NCBI GenBank assembly: GCA_039545275.1
Contig: BCHS01000018.1
Coordinates: 124,001 to 188,000, forward strand
DNA length: 64,000 nt
Reading direction: 5' to 3'
From: Pseudomicrostroma phylloplanum
Lineage: Eukaryota; Basidiomycota; Exobasidiomycetes; Microstromatales
Shown here: in pieces, positions 22,387-32,473 of the stretch
How the letters are laid out: each line of letters begins with the position of its first letter
Numbering within the stretch: position 1 is the stretch's first letter
Notes under the pieces: model-generated
Databases searched by the model: none
What the model was told of the DNA's origin: nothing
What the model saw: only the letters and a program-made list of their open reading frames with translations
Translations under genes and position numbers: made by a program

Positions 22387-23554
22387 TCAAAGCCGCACCT
22401 CGCCCTTGATGACCTCGCTCGTATCTCCCCCAATCCAGATTTCTCCCTTCTCCCCATCCCCATTGTCGGCATCAGCGTCGGCATTAACGTATACTCTTCC
22501 CCTCCTGCCAAGACATTTCCCCTGCGAAGCAACATAGTTGCGCTCCGCCAGTCCCTCGTCCTGGATGAGCCAGCGGGCCAGGCCGGCATTGAGTGAGCCG
22601 GTGACTGGGTCTTCGATTCCTTCGAAGATGGCGCGCACCTCCCAGCTCGCAAGCTCTTCTGCTTCTCCTTCCGTGGCGGGCGAAGGCAGAGAAGCAGAGG
22701 GAGTTCCGTCCTTTTCGATTTCCTCTGTGAGGCTCGCAGCGGCGGTCTCGTCGAGGAGACCTGCGGACTGGAGCAGCGCACCGGCGGGACGGTAGGGTCC
22801 TGCGAGGCCGATGAAGGGCACGCCTCGCTCGGCCAGTAGTGCTGTACCTCCTGACTGAAGCGAGGCGTTGAGCACTGCTTGTGCGGAGCGGAGCAGGAGC
22901 CCGAACCTGCAGGCGCCCAGAGAAGGAAGAGGAGGACGAGTGGCACATCAGTAAGGCAAGGTAGGCTCGCTCCGAGGGCCGATGACTCGATCTCCTTCCG
23001 AAGGCGACTCACCACCCAGGTCCATTATCAATCCACTGCGCCCTCAGTACATCCTCCCTCTGAATCCCCATGGCCTCACAAACCGTCTGAATCTCCTCCT
23101 CTGTCCCACGCTGGTACTTGATAAATCCCGGAGCAGCCAGCGCCAATCTCCCCGTCGTCCCATCTCGCTTAATCTTAACAAGTCCCACGCCGCACTCCTG
23201 CGTGATGATGTCGGGCTGTCCACTGGCAAAGACCTTTCCCTGAGAGGCAGAGGAGGAGGAGAGGTGGTCCAGCCAGGCTTGACAACTCCCCAATGTCGGG
23301 TGTCCCGCAAAGGGCAACTCGCCAAAGGGCGTGAAGATCCGAAGTCGGTAGTCTGCCTTTCCATCGCTGGGAGGAAGAATGAAAGTCGTTTCTGAGAGGT
23401 TTGTCCACCGAGCAAAGAGGGCCATGGTCTCGGTGGAGAGGCCGTGCCCGTCTAGGACTACTGCTACGGGGTTGCCCAGGAGGGGAACAGAGGAGAAGAC
23501 GTCGTTCTGCACGAATTCGCGCTTGACTGGAGAAGAGGAGGAGGGGTGGGACAT
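22387..23554 (-). CDS. PhzF-family isomerase-like protein
   Basis: Exons 23554-23013 and 22906-22387, 353 aa. PhzF proteins share a two-domain diaminopimelate-epimerase fold. The founding member isomerises a phenazine precursor, but most fungal members have no known substrate, so no reaction is claimed. Seen are 'NDVFSSVPLLGNPVAVVLD', the catalytic-Glu motif 'TNLSETTFIL' (Glu55), and 'FTPFGELPFAGHPTLGS'. In the second half 'NGPGWFGLLLRSAQAVL' spans the splice, and a late 'EGIEDPVTGSLNAGLARWL' is the family block before the C-terminus. An insert of about 30 residues (Thr/Glu/Ala-rich) sits before that block. It lies head-to-tail after ESF1, with 261 bp between them that include a GGAA repeat. 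Confidence 0.85.
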
Positions 23555-23815
23555 GCTGGATGAAGGAAGGGGGAGGAGTGGTATGGAATGGACGAAGAGG
23601 AAGGAAGGAAGGAAGGATGGTTGGAATAGACAGAGGAGGAGGGAAGGAGGGATATAAGAAGGTCTCGCACCGAGTCACCATCGCGAAGATCTGCGAGTCA
23701 TTCATTCCGTCTTCTGCACGGGCCTCTTCGTCGGAACGCAAGAAACGGCAGAGTCGAATACAATTGACAGTCAGTGGGTGACTCACGCCACAAAGACATC
23801 GGCACTCCTCTACCT

Positions 23816-26503
23816 CTACTTGATCCCCTTCTTGCCTTTACCCATTTGGCCTGCCTGCCTCTTTTTGAGGTTCCGCAGCAGCTCAGAAGCATCTCCTCCA
23901 CCAGCACCACCACCCGAGTCGTTGCTCTTCCTCTTCTTGCCACCGCCTCCAGGCTGCGTCTCTCCGTCTTCACCTCCCTCGCGCGCAGAGCGCTTCCTCC
24001 TCTCCTCCATGAGCTTCTTCATATTGTCCGTCTTCATGAAGTTCGGGTGCGTTGGGTCGAGGGCGTACTCGTGATTGGACATGAGGTCACCAAATCGCGC
24101 GTCATTTACATCCAGCTTGAACCCATCTTGAGCCGCACCCACTCGCCCAGCAGCAGCAGCAGGGGCCACTCCGCCGGCACTTGGGTCCAGACCGGCCTTC
24201 TTGGCCTTTTTGCGCTCCCATCTGTTGAGCTTCTTGCCCGACTTGGACTCCGACTTGAGGATGTCTTTCATGTCGAAGTGGTTGCGACCGCCCTCTGCCT
24301 CCTCGGAGTCGACGAGAAGGGCGAGCTCGTCGGCACCTGCTGTAGTACCGTCCCCAGCAGCTTCCCTTGACTTCTTCGATAGCTTCTTCTTGTCTGGCTT
24401 CGAGGAAGACTTTCTGCTCTCGCGCGCAAGGGCTTCGTCCAGATCCGCATCTTCCTCCTCCTCGCCGCCACTGGCAAAGAAGGGGTCATCGAAGCCCAGA
24501 TCGCTCTCCTTGGGCTTGACAGCAGGTTGCGACTCCTCCTCCTCTCCTTCGCCCTCTCTAGCTGCCTTTCTTCTCTCCTTCTTCTCTCTCTGCTTCCTCA
24601 AGTACTTCTCCAAGGTAGTCTCCTCGCCATCCTCGTTGCTGGCACTGCCCTTGGCTTTGCGAGCAGCAGCTTCCGATAGACCGGGCAGGAAGGTGATCTC
24701 CATGTCTCCCTGAGCACCACCCTCGTCGTCTGAGCCGCGTCCATCTTGGAAGGCAGAGCCGTGCTTCTTCTTCGAAAAGGCAGATGCACTAGCGCCGTTG
24801 TCCATACCCAGCAAGGCACGGAAGCGGTCGCGCCCTGCTGCTGCTTTGCCATTGCCCTGGGCAGCTTCTTCTTCATCGTCGTCGTCCTCGGTATCAGATG
24901 CGAGATACGCTTTGAAGTCATCGTCCCTCAGATCGTCTTTGGTCATGGCGCGTCTGATGACCTTTTGCCTCTCGGGATCCGGCGCGTCCCAGGTCAGTCT
25001 GACCTTGGAGTGGCGCAGTGCGTCCGTCGCCCAGTCTACGCCCTTGTAGGTGACATTGTCGTCGATGCCAGGCTTGGCCTCGTCCCTCCAACCATCGTCG
25101 CCTTCGCTGATCGGATGACCTGGGAAGTCCATGCCATCTGGTACGAAGCGCAGATCAAAGACGTTTGCAGTCCGCTCCATCTCGGTCCCGTCTACCTCGT
25201 CGTAGACGTGACGAGCGGCGGCGGCCGAGTCGAATGTTGCGACGGCATAGTAGTATCGCAGTCGGTCCAGTTGGTATTTGCGGAGAGCCTCCTCGTCGAA
25301 TTCCCCACCATCATCGACTTCGAAGACCACATCGCTGTCGTCGCTGTCCTCGTCTGCGTCTCGCCTCTTGCCTTTGCCCTTGCTGCTGCGCTTCTTCTTT
25401 GACTTGCTAGACGACTCTGCGGCGTCCTGCCCGCTCTTGAAGATGTCCTTGGGAGGACCCTCGATGTCCTCCTTCTTCATCCTCTCCCGACCAAATTCAG
25501 AAGGGTAGACTCGCACCTGCTCCACAGTGCCCCTGACTTGGATCGAAGCCTGGTTGCGCCTTGACTTGCCGCTTCCGGCTTCAGCGTCAAGAGCGCTCGT
25601 CGTACCTGGCAGCCGAGTGGCAAGCGGCGAGACCAAGGAAGAGAAGATCTTGTACAGATCGAGGGACCGCACGTGGTCCCAATCAAGGTTGACGATGGCC
25701 AGTCGGCGGGTCTCCTCTCCCAGAGGCACCTTCTCTTCCCTCTTCTTGCGACGCTCCTTCTTGGATGCTTTGCTGGACGAAGCAGCAGTCGTGGCGGCTT
25801 CCTCGTCCGAAGAGCCTTCTGCCTCGCCTTGGCGAATAGCCGCCGCTGCTTCGGCGTCCAGTTGAGCGAGAATCTTGGGATCGACAGACGAGATGCCTTC
25901 GTCATCTTCGTCGTCGTCCGAGTCGCTTTCGGATGCAGATGAGCCCCTAGCCTTTTGCCTCCGGCGCTCTTTTCGTAGCAGGTTGGAGGAGCCAATGGCA
26001 ACATCGTCCTCCTCTTCGCTCGACTCGTCCTCATCTTCGTCTTCGTCATCGGATGAGTCCTCGTCGCTGGACGACTCAAGATCTGCTGCTCCTCTTGCAT
26101 AGTCCACAAAGCCCCCATCCCCCCCAGACTCTGCCTCTTCCTCGCTCTCCTCCTCATCCCCTTCACTCTCCTCCGCATCCTCAGCGCTCCGCTTCTCCTC
26201 AAGCCTATAAAGCCTCTTCATCTCCTCCTCTTCTTTACTCCCCTTTCCCTTCTTCCTCCCAAACCTGTCGATCTTCCTGCCCTTTTTCCCATCCTGATTG
26301 ATGCCAAAGTCCTTTCCATCAAGGAGCCCACGGAAGCGGTCGTCGACGACGACTTTGGAGGCTTCCTTTTGTGGACGGAGGAAGCGGGGGTCTGTCTGAA
26401 GGCGGTTGAAGCGGGGGTCGGATACGCTTGGCGCGTGTTGCCGCGAGGAGAAGCCGGCTGAGGAAGAAGAGCCGGACGAGCCCTTCTTTGGAGGTTTGGC
26501 CAT
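23816..26503 (-). CDS. ESF1: Nucleolar pre-rRNA processing protein ESF1
   Basis: Single exon, 895 aa. ESF1 is needed for early cleavages of pre-18S rRNA in the small-subunit processome. The N-terminus 'DPRFNRLQTDPRFLRPQ' and 'VDDRFRGLLDGKDF' match the family. A strongly acidic stretch (about residues 110-230) follows. The conserved core has 'RLAIVNLDWDHVRSLDLYK' and 'VRVYPSEFGRERMKKEDIEGP' (shown in parts), then 'YYYAVATFDSAAAARHVYDE' and 'GVDWATDALRHSKVRLTWD'. The C-terminal NUC153 segment 'DARFGDLMSNHEYALDPTHP' is clear. Lys/Glu-rich low complexity throughout fits a nucleolar protein. It is divergent from the JMJD4-like gene across only 196 bp. Confidence 0.93.
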   Translation of the reverse strand: MAKPPKKGSSGSSSSAGFSSRQHAPSVSDPRFNRLQTDPRFLRPQKEASKVVVDDRFRGLLDGKDFGINQDGKKGRKIDRFGRKKGKGSKEEEEMKRLYRLEEKRSAEDAEESEGDEEESEEEAESGGDGGFVDYARGAADLESSSDEDSSDDEDEDEDESSEEEDDVAIGSSNLLRKERRRQKARGSSASESDSDDDEDDEGISSVDPKILAQLDAEAAAAIRQGEAEGSSDEEAATTAASSSKASKKERRKKREEKVPLGEETRRLAIVNLDWDHVRSLDLYKIFSSLVSPLATRLPGTTSALDAEAGSGKSRRNQASIQVRGTVEQVRVYPSEFGRERMKKEDIEGPPKDIFKSGQDAAESSSKSKKKRSSKGKGKRRDADEDSDDSDVVFEVDDGGEFDEEALRKYQLDRLRYYYAVATFDSAAAARHVYDEVDGTEMERTANVFDLRFVPDGMDFPGHPISEGDDGWRDEAKPGIDDNVTYKGVDWATDALRHSKVRLTWDAPDPERQKVIRRAMTKDDLRDDDFKAYLASDTEDDDDEEEAAQGNGKAAAGRDRFRALLGMDNGASASAFSKKKHGSAFQDGRGSDDEGGAQGDMEITFLPGLSEAAARKAKGSASNEDGEETTLEKYLRKQREKKERRKAAREGEGEEEESQPAVKPKESDLGFDDPFFASGGEEEEDADLDEALARESRKSSSKPDKKKLSKKSREAAGDGTTAGADELALLVDSEEAEGGRNHFDMKDILKSESKSGKKLNRWERKKAKKAGLDPSAGGVAPAAAAGRVGAAQDGFKLDVNDARFGDLMSNHEYALDPTHPNFMKTDNMKKLMEERRKRSAREGGEDGETQPGGGGKKRKSNDSGGGAGGGDASELLRNLKKRQAGQMGKGKKGIK

Positions 26504-26699
26504 GGTGGGTGAGGCCAGAGGTAGATAGACGATCGATGAAGGTAGGGAACAGTGGCGAGTGGTGAGAGGTGAGCGAATGAAAGCGAGGTGGCTCAGGCGG
26601 AAGATTTTGATTTTTCGAAAAAGTCTCCCTTTCCGCTCGGCGGTGAGTGAAGCTCACAGGCCACGCTGCGTTGACTGATCCTTGGATACGGCCACATGC
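26504..26699. promoter_or_regulatory. Short bidirectional promoter, ESF1 / JMJD4-like, with palindrome
   Basis: 196 bp between divergent start codons. It contains a perfect 12-nt palindrome, TTTTTCGAAAAA (26611-26622), about 110 nt from the ESF1 start and 80 nt from the other. The A/T runs on both sides recall the AAAATTTT-type element of ribosome-biogenesis promoters, but the match is not exact. Confidence 0.5.
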
Positions 26700-28409
26700 A
26701 TGGCACACCACCCACCACAGCCGACCCGTAGGGACAAGGGTGGGGATGATGGGCAGCATGCTGACCCCTTCATCGTCGAGCGCCTGAACTATGTGCCCAG
26801 CTACCAGGACTTCCTGGTGAGTCGCAGCCAAGTTCGCCGTAGATATCATGACCTTCATCACTGAACCCCACCTCCACTCTCGCGTTCTCTCTCTGTGTGT
26901 CGGACCCACGCAGCGGGACTTCCTACTGCCCAACAAGCCCTGCATTCTTCCGCCCGAGCTGATACAAGACTGGTCCGCCCGGGATTGGGCCAAAGCTCGC
27001 AGTAAGGAAGGGAGCGATGCTCCATATTCCTCTTTACATCCGGCTTTTGACTTGCTGAAAGAGCAGTATGGAGACCATCTTGTCCCAGTCGTAACAACGG
27101 CGACGGATACAGGAGATGTAGATGTCAGTGCCGGTCAGTATGAGATTGGGTCTGCTACGAGAGAGGAGATGCCCCTCTCGGAGGCAGTAGATCGATTGCA
27201 CGAAGCATGCAGGCTGCGTAGCCAAGAGGGGGAGCCAGGCAGGCCTTCTTCTTCGGCGCCTCTGGTGTACATCAAGGATTGGCATCTGGTGCGACAGGAG
27301 AAGTTGCGTCAAAGCATCGAGCAGCCGGACGAGGCCACTACTTTACTCCTTCCGTATACCACCCCCAATCTCTTTCTGGACGACTGGATGAACAACGAGT
27401 CCTTCCTTCTCCCTGCTGGGTGCCGTCCCACCTCGCAACACAGCAGCGGTAGCGAGGAACCCGCTATTCCGGACGATTTCCGCTTCTGCTACGCTGGGCT
27501 ACGAGGCACTAGCACTGCACTGCACAGGGACGTGTACACCTCGTATTCCTGGTCCACCAACCTCGTGGGACGGAAGCGCTGGGTCCTTTACGCTCCGCGA
27601 CTCTCCCCTCTCCTGCGGCGACTCCTCGAGCAAGGGCGCGGTTTAGCTCCTCTAAGTGCTGCAGAGCGGGCCAGTCTCGAAGATCAAGATAGCAAGACGA
27701 CCGTCCTGCAGGAGGAAGGCGAGACGATCTTTGTCCCCTCGGACGTATTCCACACGGTTGAGAACCTGGAGGACACGATCTCCCTCAACCATAATTGGTG
27801 CAATGCGGTGAACCTGCCGAGGATGTATGAGAGTATGAAGGAGGAGATGGGAGAGGTGCAGGCTGCATTGGAAGACGTGAGGGAGATGCTTATGGAGGGG
27901 GAGAAGCAGAATCAGAGTGCCCAGAGGGAGATGCTCGAGGGAGCGCACAATGAGGATGCAAAAGGAAGGCTCTCCTACGGCGAGGACGAGGATGAGGAGA
28001 TGCCAACAGCCCCCCTCCCCTGGCAAGTCGAGTACTGGCGTCTGATCCAGCAAGTATCCCGGTCCGATGCCGGCTGGGACTGGCTGCAATTCTGGCAAAT
28101 GGTACAGCGGTGGCTCGATCCCAACTCCAGGGCATGTCCGGTGAGTGAGGCTTGGAGGGGCAGAGCTTGCGGCCAGGGGTGCTTGGTGACCATGTAGCTG
28201 ACTTCGGGTCCTCACCTTATGCTCATTTCCTGTTTTGCAACCACCTCTCACAGGCAGATCTCCATCCCGACCTCGAGTCTTTTGTATACCCTAGGATCGC
28301 TACCATGATCCAGGACTTCCGGCAGAGGGAAGAGTGGCCGTGGCTCGATGGAGAGGTTCGAACCTGCATAGAGGCATGCAGCCGACTCGTCTGCCCATCT
28401 CCTCCATGA
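26700..28409 (+). CDS. JmjC-domain oxygenase, JMJD4-like
   Basis: Exons 26700-26816, 26914-28140 and 28254-28409, 499 aa. A 2-oxoglutarate/Fe(II) dioxygenase. Animal JMJD4 hydroxylates a lysine of release factor eRF1; that substrate is inferred by family only. Exon 1 ends 'NYVPSYQDFL' and joins 'RDFLLPNKPCIL', the family entry. The domain holds 'VYIKDWHL', 'NLFLDDWMN' and 'FRFCYAGLRGTSTALHRDVY', with metal ligands His243 and Asp245. 'VGRKRWVLYAP' follows, then 'FVPSDVFHTVENLEDTISLNHN' in parts, with the distal ligand His319, and 'NWCNAVNL'. An acidic, Glu-rich linker (about 365-415) precedes a helical C-terminal part. The start is the first ATG of the frame; a TTG upstream is not used. Confidence 0.83.
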
Positions 28410-28571
28410 CTGCTCACACATGGTCACCAATCTGGGATCGATTGTGACGTCGATGCTCACCCAAAACGCTCATGTCTGCTAGTACTGTACAATTGTTATA
28501 CGCTCATGTCCATCCCCGAGGTGAGGGAGGCCAGACACGGAATAGATGACCTAGGTCTACCACGACTCTCT

Positions 28572-29507
28572 TCACTTCTTGCCCTTTTTGCTCGCCGTCG
28601 ACGATGGATCCTCAATGGCGTAGCCCAATCGCAGCCGTTCTTCCAGCCTTCGGATCTCTGTCAAGCGAAGAATGGTTCGGAGGGAAGCGTGAGCACATCG
28701 CATCGCATGGAGCGTCTCCCACCATTGGCCATGTCGCTTCTCACCTTCAAGACTCTCGCTCTTATCAATCGCCTCCTCCAGCCTCTTCCTCTCCTCCTTT
28801 GTCATCAGCCTACCCGCTGCGCCGTTCATTGCAATTGCCTCTGCTGCTGTCCGTTGTTGCGGGATGGCTCCGTCTGCCTCTCCGCCCTTGGGAGCAGACA
28901 GGGAATGGGCGAGGGTGGAGGGCCGGCCGTCTGATGTCTCCATGAGCGACTTGGCTACGGAGCGCTCCTGTGAGCGGGGGAGCGACATGGTAATTGGTCA
29001 GTCATCTCCCAGCCCTCTTGGGTCTTCGCCTGCTTCTCTCTGCTAACCCACCTTGTCCTTGACCCTCTTGAAATCCAACACCCTCACAGTCTTGACCTTC
29101 CACACCACCCATTCCCTATAGTACTTTTCCCTCGCAATCGGATTTCCTATCAGTGTGAGATACTCGAGCTGTGGGAACCTAGCCAGCGGGGCGAGCTGCG
29201 CAAAGCTAGCAATCTGATTATTCGCAAGCGTGAGCGTCGTGAGTCTCGGCAGTGAGAAGGCCAACCGCGGCTCAATGCGTGATATAAGATTATTGCTCAG
29301 CAGCAAATGAGCGAGCCGATCCAGGTGAGGGAAGTTGCCGAGGGTCATGAGGTCATTGTCTGTGAGGTCGAGTGTGTCGAGCTGATCCCTGGTCACGCCG
29401 AGGTTCTCAATGGAGGGGATCTTGTGCCCGCGAAGGGACATCTCTCGATCCTGCAGAGGATTGAGGTAGGAGCCCGTGGCCGTGATGAGCTCTGGTGTGA
29501 GCTTCAT
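28572..29507 (-). CDS. LEA1: U2 snRNP A' (LEA1)
   Basis: Exons 29507-29052 and 28967-28572, 283 aa. With U2B'' it binds stem-loop IV of U2 snRNA in the spliceosome. The start 'MKLTPELI' is the family start. Leucine-rich repeats follow: 'DREMSLRGHKIPSIENLG', 'LDTLDLTDNDLMTLGNFP', 'LAHLLLSNNLISRIEP', 'LTTLTLANNQIASFAQL' and 'LEYLTLIGNPIAREKYYREW'. The cap 'VRVLDFKRVKDK' then joins 'ERSVAKSL' across an 84-nt intron with a GTGGGT donor. The C-terminal half is charged and helical and ends in a Lys-rich tail. Confidence 0.93.
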
Positions 29508-30064
29508 CGTGGGCGTCAAGGGGAGGAGGCCAAGAGCTGGGGAAGGATCAGGGATGACAGACAGGAGCGTAGGCGTCGAGAAGAAGTGACTGTGAGCGAG
29601 AGGCGGATGTGGGAGGAGGAAGTGGGAAATGTGGTGCGTTGCGTGCGTCTGCTTCCGTTCCGTTTCTGAGTCGGTGTGCCTGGCGCGAGCGAGAGGGGCC
29701 AGCGCTGTCGGAGTGTGAAGTGGTGAGTGTGTGCTTGTGTGTGCCTTGTTCCATCAGGCGCCGTTGCACCAACAGGCGTCACACTCGACCTCGCCATTGC
29801 TCCCTTGCTGCCCAACCCCCATACCATCGCGCTCCCCCCTCGCCCATCGCCTCTCCAGTCCCATTGAGCTGAACGCTACCATACTGATCAGCTGTAGCGA
29901 TCAAATCCACACCATCACCTTGGACGGCAGAAATCTTCGACTTCAGATCTCTGAAAGACGATCACTCCAGCTACCCCTTAAACAGGTGCGAAGCCACCCT
30001 CCCACTCGTTGCTCATACCCACAATCGCCATCTCCCTGGCCTATAACCCTTCCCTAGCGTCAAC
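29508..30064. promoter_or_regulatory. Divergent intergenic region, LEA1 / septin
   Basis: 557 bp between divergent start codons. The septin side is pyrimidine-rich (about 29810-29880), as in many fungal leaders. No other gene is seen. Confidence 0.5.
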
Positions 30065-31946
30065 ATGACTACCGTCGCTAACGGCTACTCGCAGCCGAAC
30101 GCGGCCGCCAATGGCCGAAAGAAGCTCGGAGGCTTCGTTGGTTTCTCCAATGTGCCTAACCAGCATCACCGAAGGTCGGTCAAGAAGGGGTTCCAATTCA
30201 CTGCCATGGTCGTAGGTGAGTAGCAAAGACAGCAGGCGAGGGCAGCCACATTACAGAAGAGATCAAGGTCTGGCTCTGTCTTGTGCAGCGGCTGATAGAA
30301 GGCGAGGTCGCTATGAGCAGCTTTTGGTCTGACTTCCCCTACCCCCCTCTGTCACTCTCCTCCTGTGTTGCTCTCACGACAGGTGAATCGGGTCTCGGCA
30401 AGTCTACCTTGATCAACACCCTCTTCAACCACCGCATGTACCCGAAGAAGGAGGTCCCAGCGCCAGAGGAGGAGAGGCCGCAGACTGTTGCCATTGAGAG
30501 CATGAGCGCTGGTGAGTGAGGGGTAGCAGAGGAGGAGACCAGGTGTAAAGCAGTACAAGGACCTCAATTGCTGAAACCCTCCCCCTCTGCTGGACTTGAT
30601 GTACAGACATTGAGGAGAACGGAGTTCGTCTGCGATTGACCGTAGTGGATACTCCCGGATACGGAGACTTCATCAACAATTTCCAGAGGTGAGCATCCTC
30701 GCCGGTGGAGAGGGGCAGGATGGGCGCAGCAAATTGCCTTACTGATCCAACCTTCACAATCTTTAAATCTCTCGCCTCCATCAGCTGGCAGCCAATCGTA
30801 GAGAACATTGAGGCTCGCTTCGATGCTTACCTAGAGCAGGAGAACAGGGTCAACCGTGCAAGGCTGACCGACAACCGGGTCCACGCTTGCATCTACTTCA
30901 TTCAACCCACTGGTCACGCGTGAGTAGACGACGGCAGGCAAAAGCGCCACTGAGATGATTGTATCGTGGAGCTCAAGCTATTTCTCCTCCCTTGCCTCTT
31001 TCGCTCTATCAGTCTTCGCCAGATCGACATCGAGTTCATGCGCCGGCTTCACCAAAAGGTCAACCTCATCCCCGTCATTGCCAAGTCTGACACCATGACC
31101 GACGAAGAGATCGCTCTCTTCAAGCAACGCATCCTCTCCGACATTGCTCATCATCAGATTGAGATCTTCCGTGCGCCCGTGTACGACAATGAAGACGAAG
31201 AGACATTGGCGGAGAATGAGGAGATTGCAGTGAGTAAGGCATTGCAGTACCCTTGTCTAGCTGGAGGCGCCGGCTAAAGACGCCTCTATTCTCCGTGCCT
31301 CCACAGCAAAAGATTCCCTTCGCCATCGTGGGCGCCGATCAGGAGATTGACACTGCCGACGGCAGACGTGTGCGAGGTCGTGCATACCCCTGGGGTCTCG
31401 TCGAGGTCGACAACGAAGACCACTGTGACTTTGTGAAGCTGAGGCAGATGCTCATCCGATCTCACATGGAGGAGCTGAGAGAACATACCCACAATGTGCT
31501 CTACGAGAAGTACAGGAGTGACAAGCTCACCGCCATGGGTGTGACTCAGGACTACTCCGTCTTCAAGGAGGTCAAGTGAGTAGAAGCGAGAGCAAGGTCG
31601 CAAAAAGCAGAGATGTTCGAGCTCACCCTAACTCTCCCGCCAATTTCACAGCCCCGCCGCCAAGATGGCAGAAGAGCGAGCCCTGCACGACGCCAAGTTG
31701 GCCAAGATGGAGAACGAGATGAAGCTCGTCTTCCAGCAAAAGGTGGCCGAGAAGGAAACGAAGCTCAAGCAATCCGAAGAGGAGCTCTACGCCCGCCACA
31801 AGGAGATGAGGGAGGCCCTGGAGAAGCAGAGGCTGGAGCTCGAGGAGAAGAAGAGGAGATTGGAGAGCGGAAGACCACTTACACCTGAAAAGGCAAACTA
31901 CAACAGCGCTAGCGCCAAGAAGAAGGGATTCTCGTTGAGGAATTAA
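30065..31946 (+). CDS. CDC3: Septin, Cdc3-like
   Basis: Seven exons: 30065-30215, 30383-30511, 30607-30688, 30785-30919, 31013-31229, 31307-31575 and 31652-31946; 425 aa. Septins form GTP-bound filaments at the bud neck and septum. Motifs: a basic stretch before the G domain ('[15 protein letters not shown]', a likely phosphoinositide-binding region), G1 GESGLGKST (51-59), G3 DTPG (108-111), G4 AKSD (189-192) and the septin-unique '[14 protein letters not shown]'. A C-terminal coiled coil spans about 330-400, then 'SGRPLTPEK'. The G1 sequence ending KSTLINTLF and the coiled-coil tail favour Cdc3 over Cdc10, Cdc11 or Cdc12; the subgroup is less sure than the family. Six introns of 73-167 nt make it one of the most intron-rich genes here. 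Confidence 0.9.
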
Positions 31947-32473
31947 AAGCCTCGCGTGCGTACTAGTAGTTTCAAGGCAAGGAAGTGACGGACGACCCTC
32001 TTCGAGGCCGACGTTTGCGGCCTAGGGCAGGGCAGTGATGAGGTAGTGGTGGTGATGACACAGTCAGCGAATGTATTCCCTTCACGACCTTTTTACACAG
32101 ACGGGCGACTTTGAGACGAATGGGCCCCCCTTTCTCTGTCTTCTCTCTCTATGGCGAATATATCAAAATGTTCATTTCCTCCCTTCCTCACCTTTTGCAC
32201 CGCGGTCAGTCCCACGCTCCCTCGCTCGATTCGGTCGCCCAGAATGATATTGATGCTGTTGTTGGCACGCTCTGTGGAGATGTGATTTTGCAAGGGTTCG
32301 ATTTCTTCAAAGCAATGGAAGGGACAGTGACAAACGACATGCAGATGGAAGCACAAAGACAAAGAAGAGAGAGCGGAAAGAATGAAGAAAGGGAAAAAGA
32401 AAGGAAAGAAGGAGTGTTCTCAGAAGAAGAAAGCTGGTACGAAGGAGTAAGGAGGATGAGAGGTGTTCCCCTG
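31947..32473. other. Convergent 3' region, septin / RGS-LOV
   Basis: 527 bp between two convergent stop codons: both 3' UTRs. A purine-rich stretch (about 32340-32430) lies near the RGS-LOV stop. The plus-strand frame across 32111-32749 overlaps the RGS-LOV coding end on the other strand and is not a gene. Confidence 0.5.
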
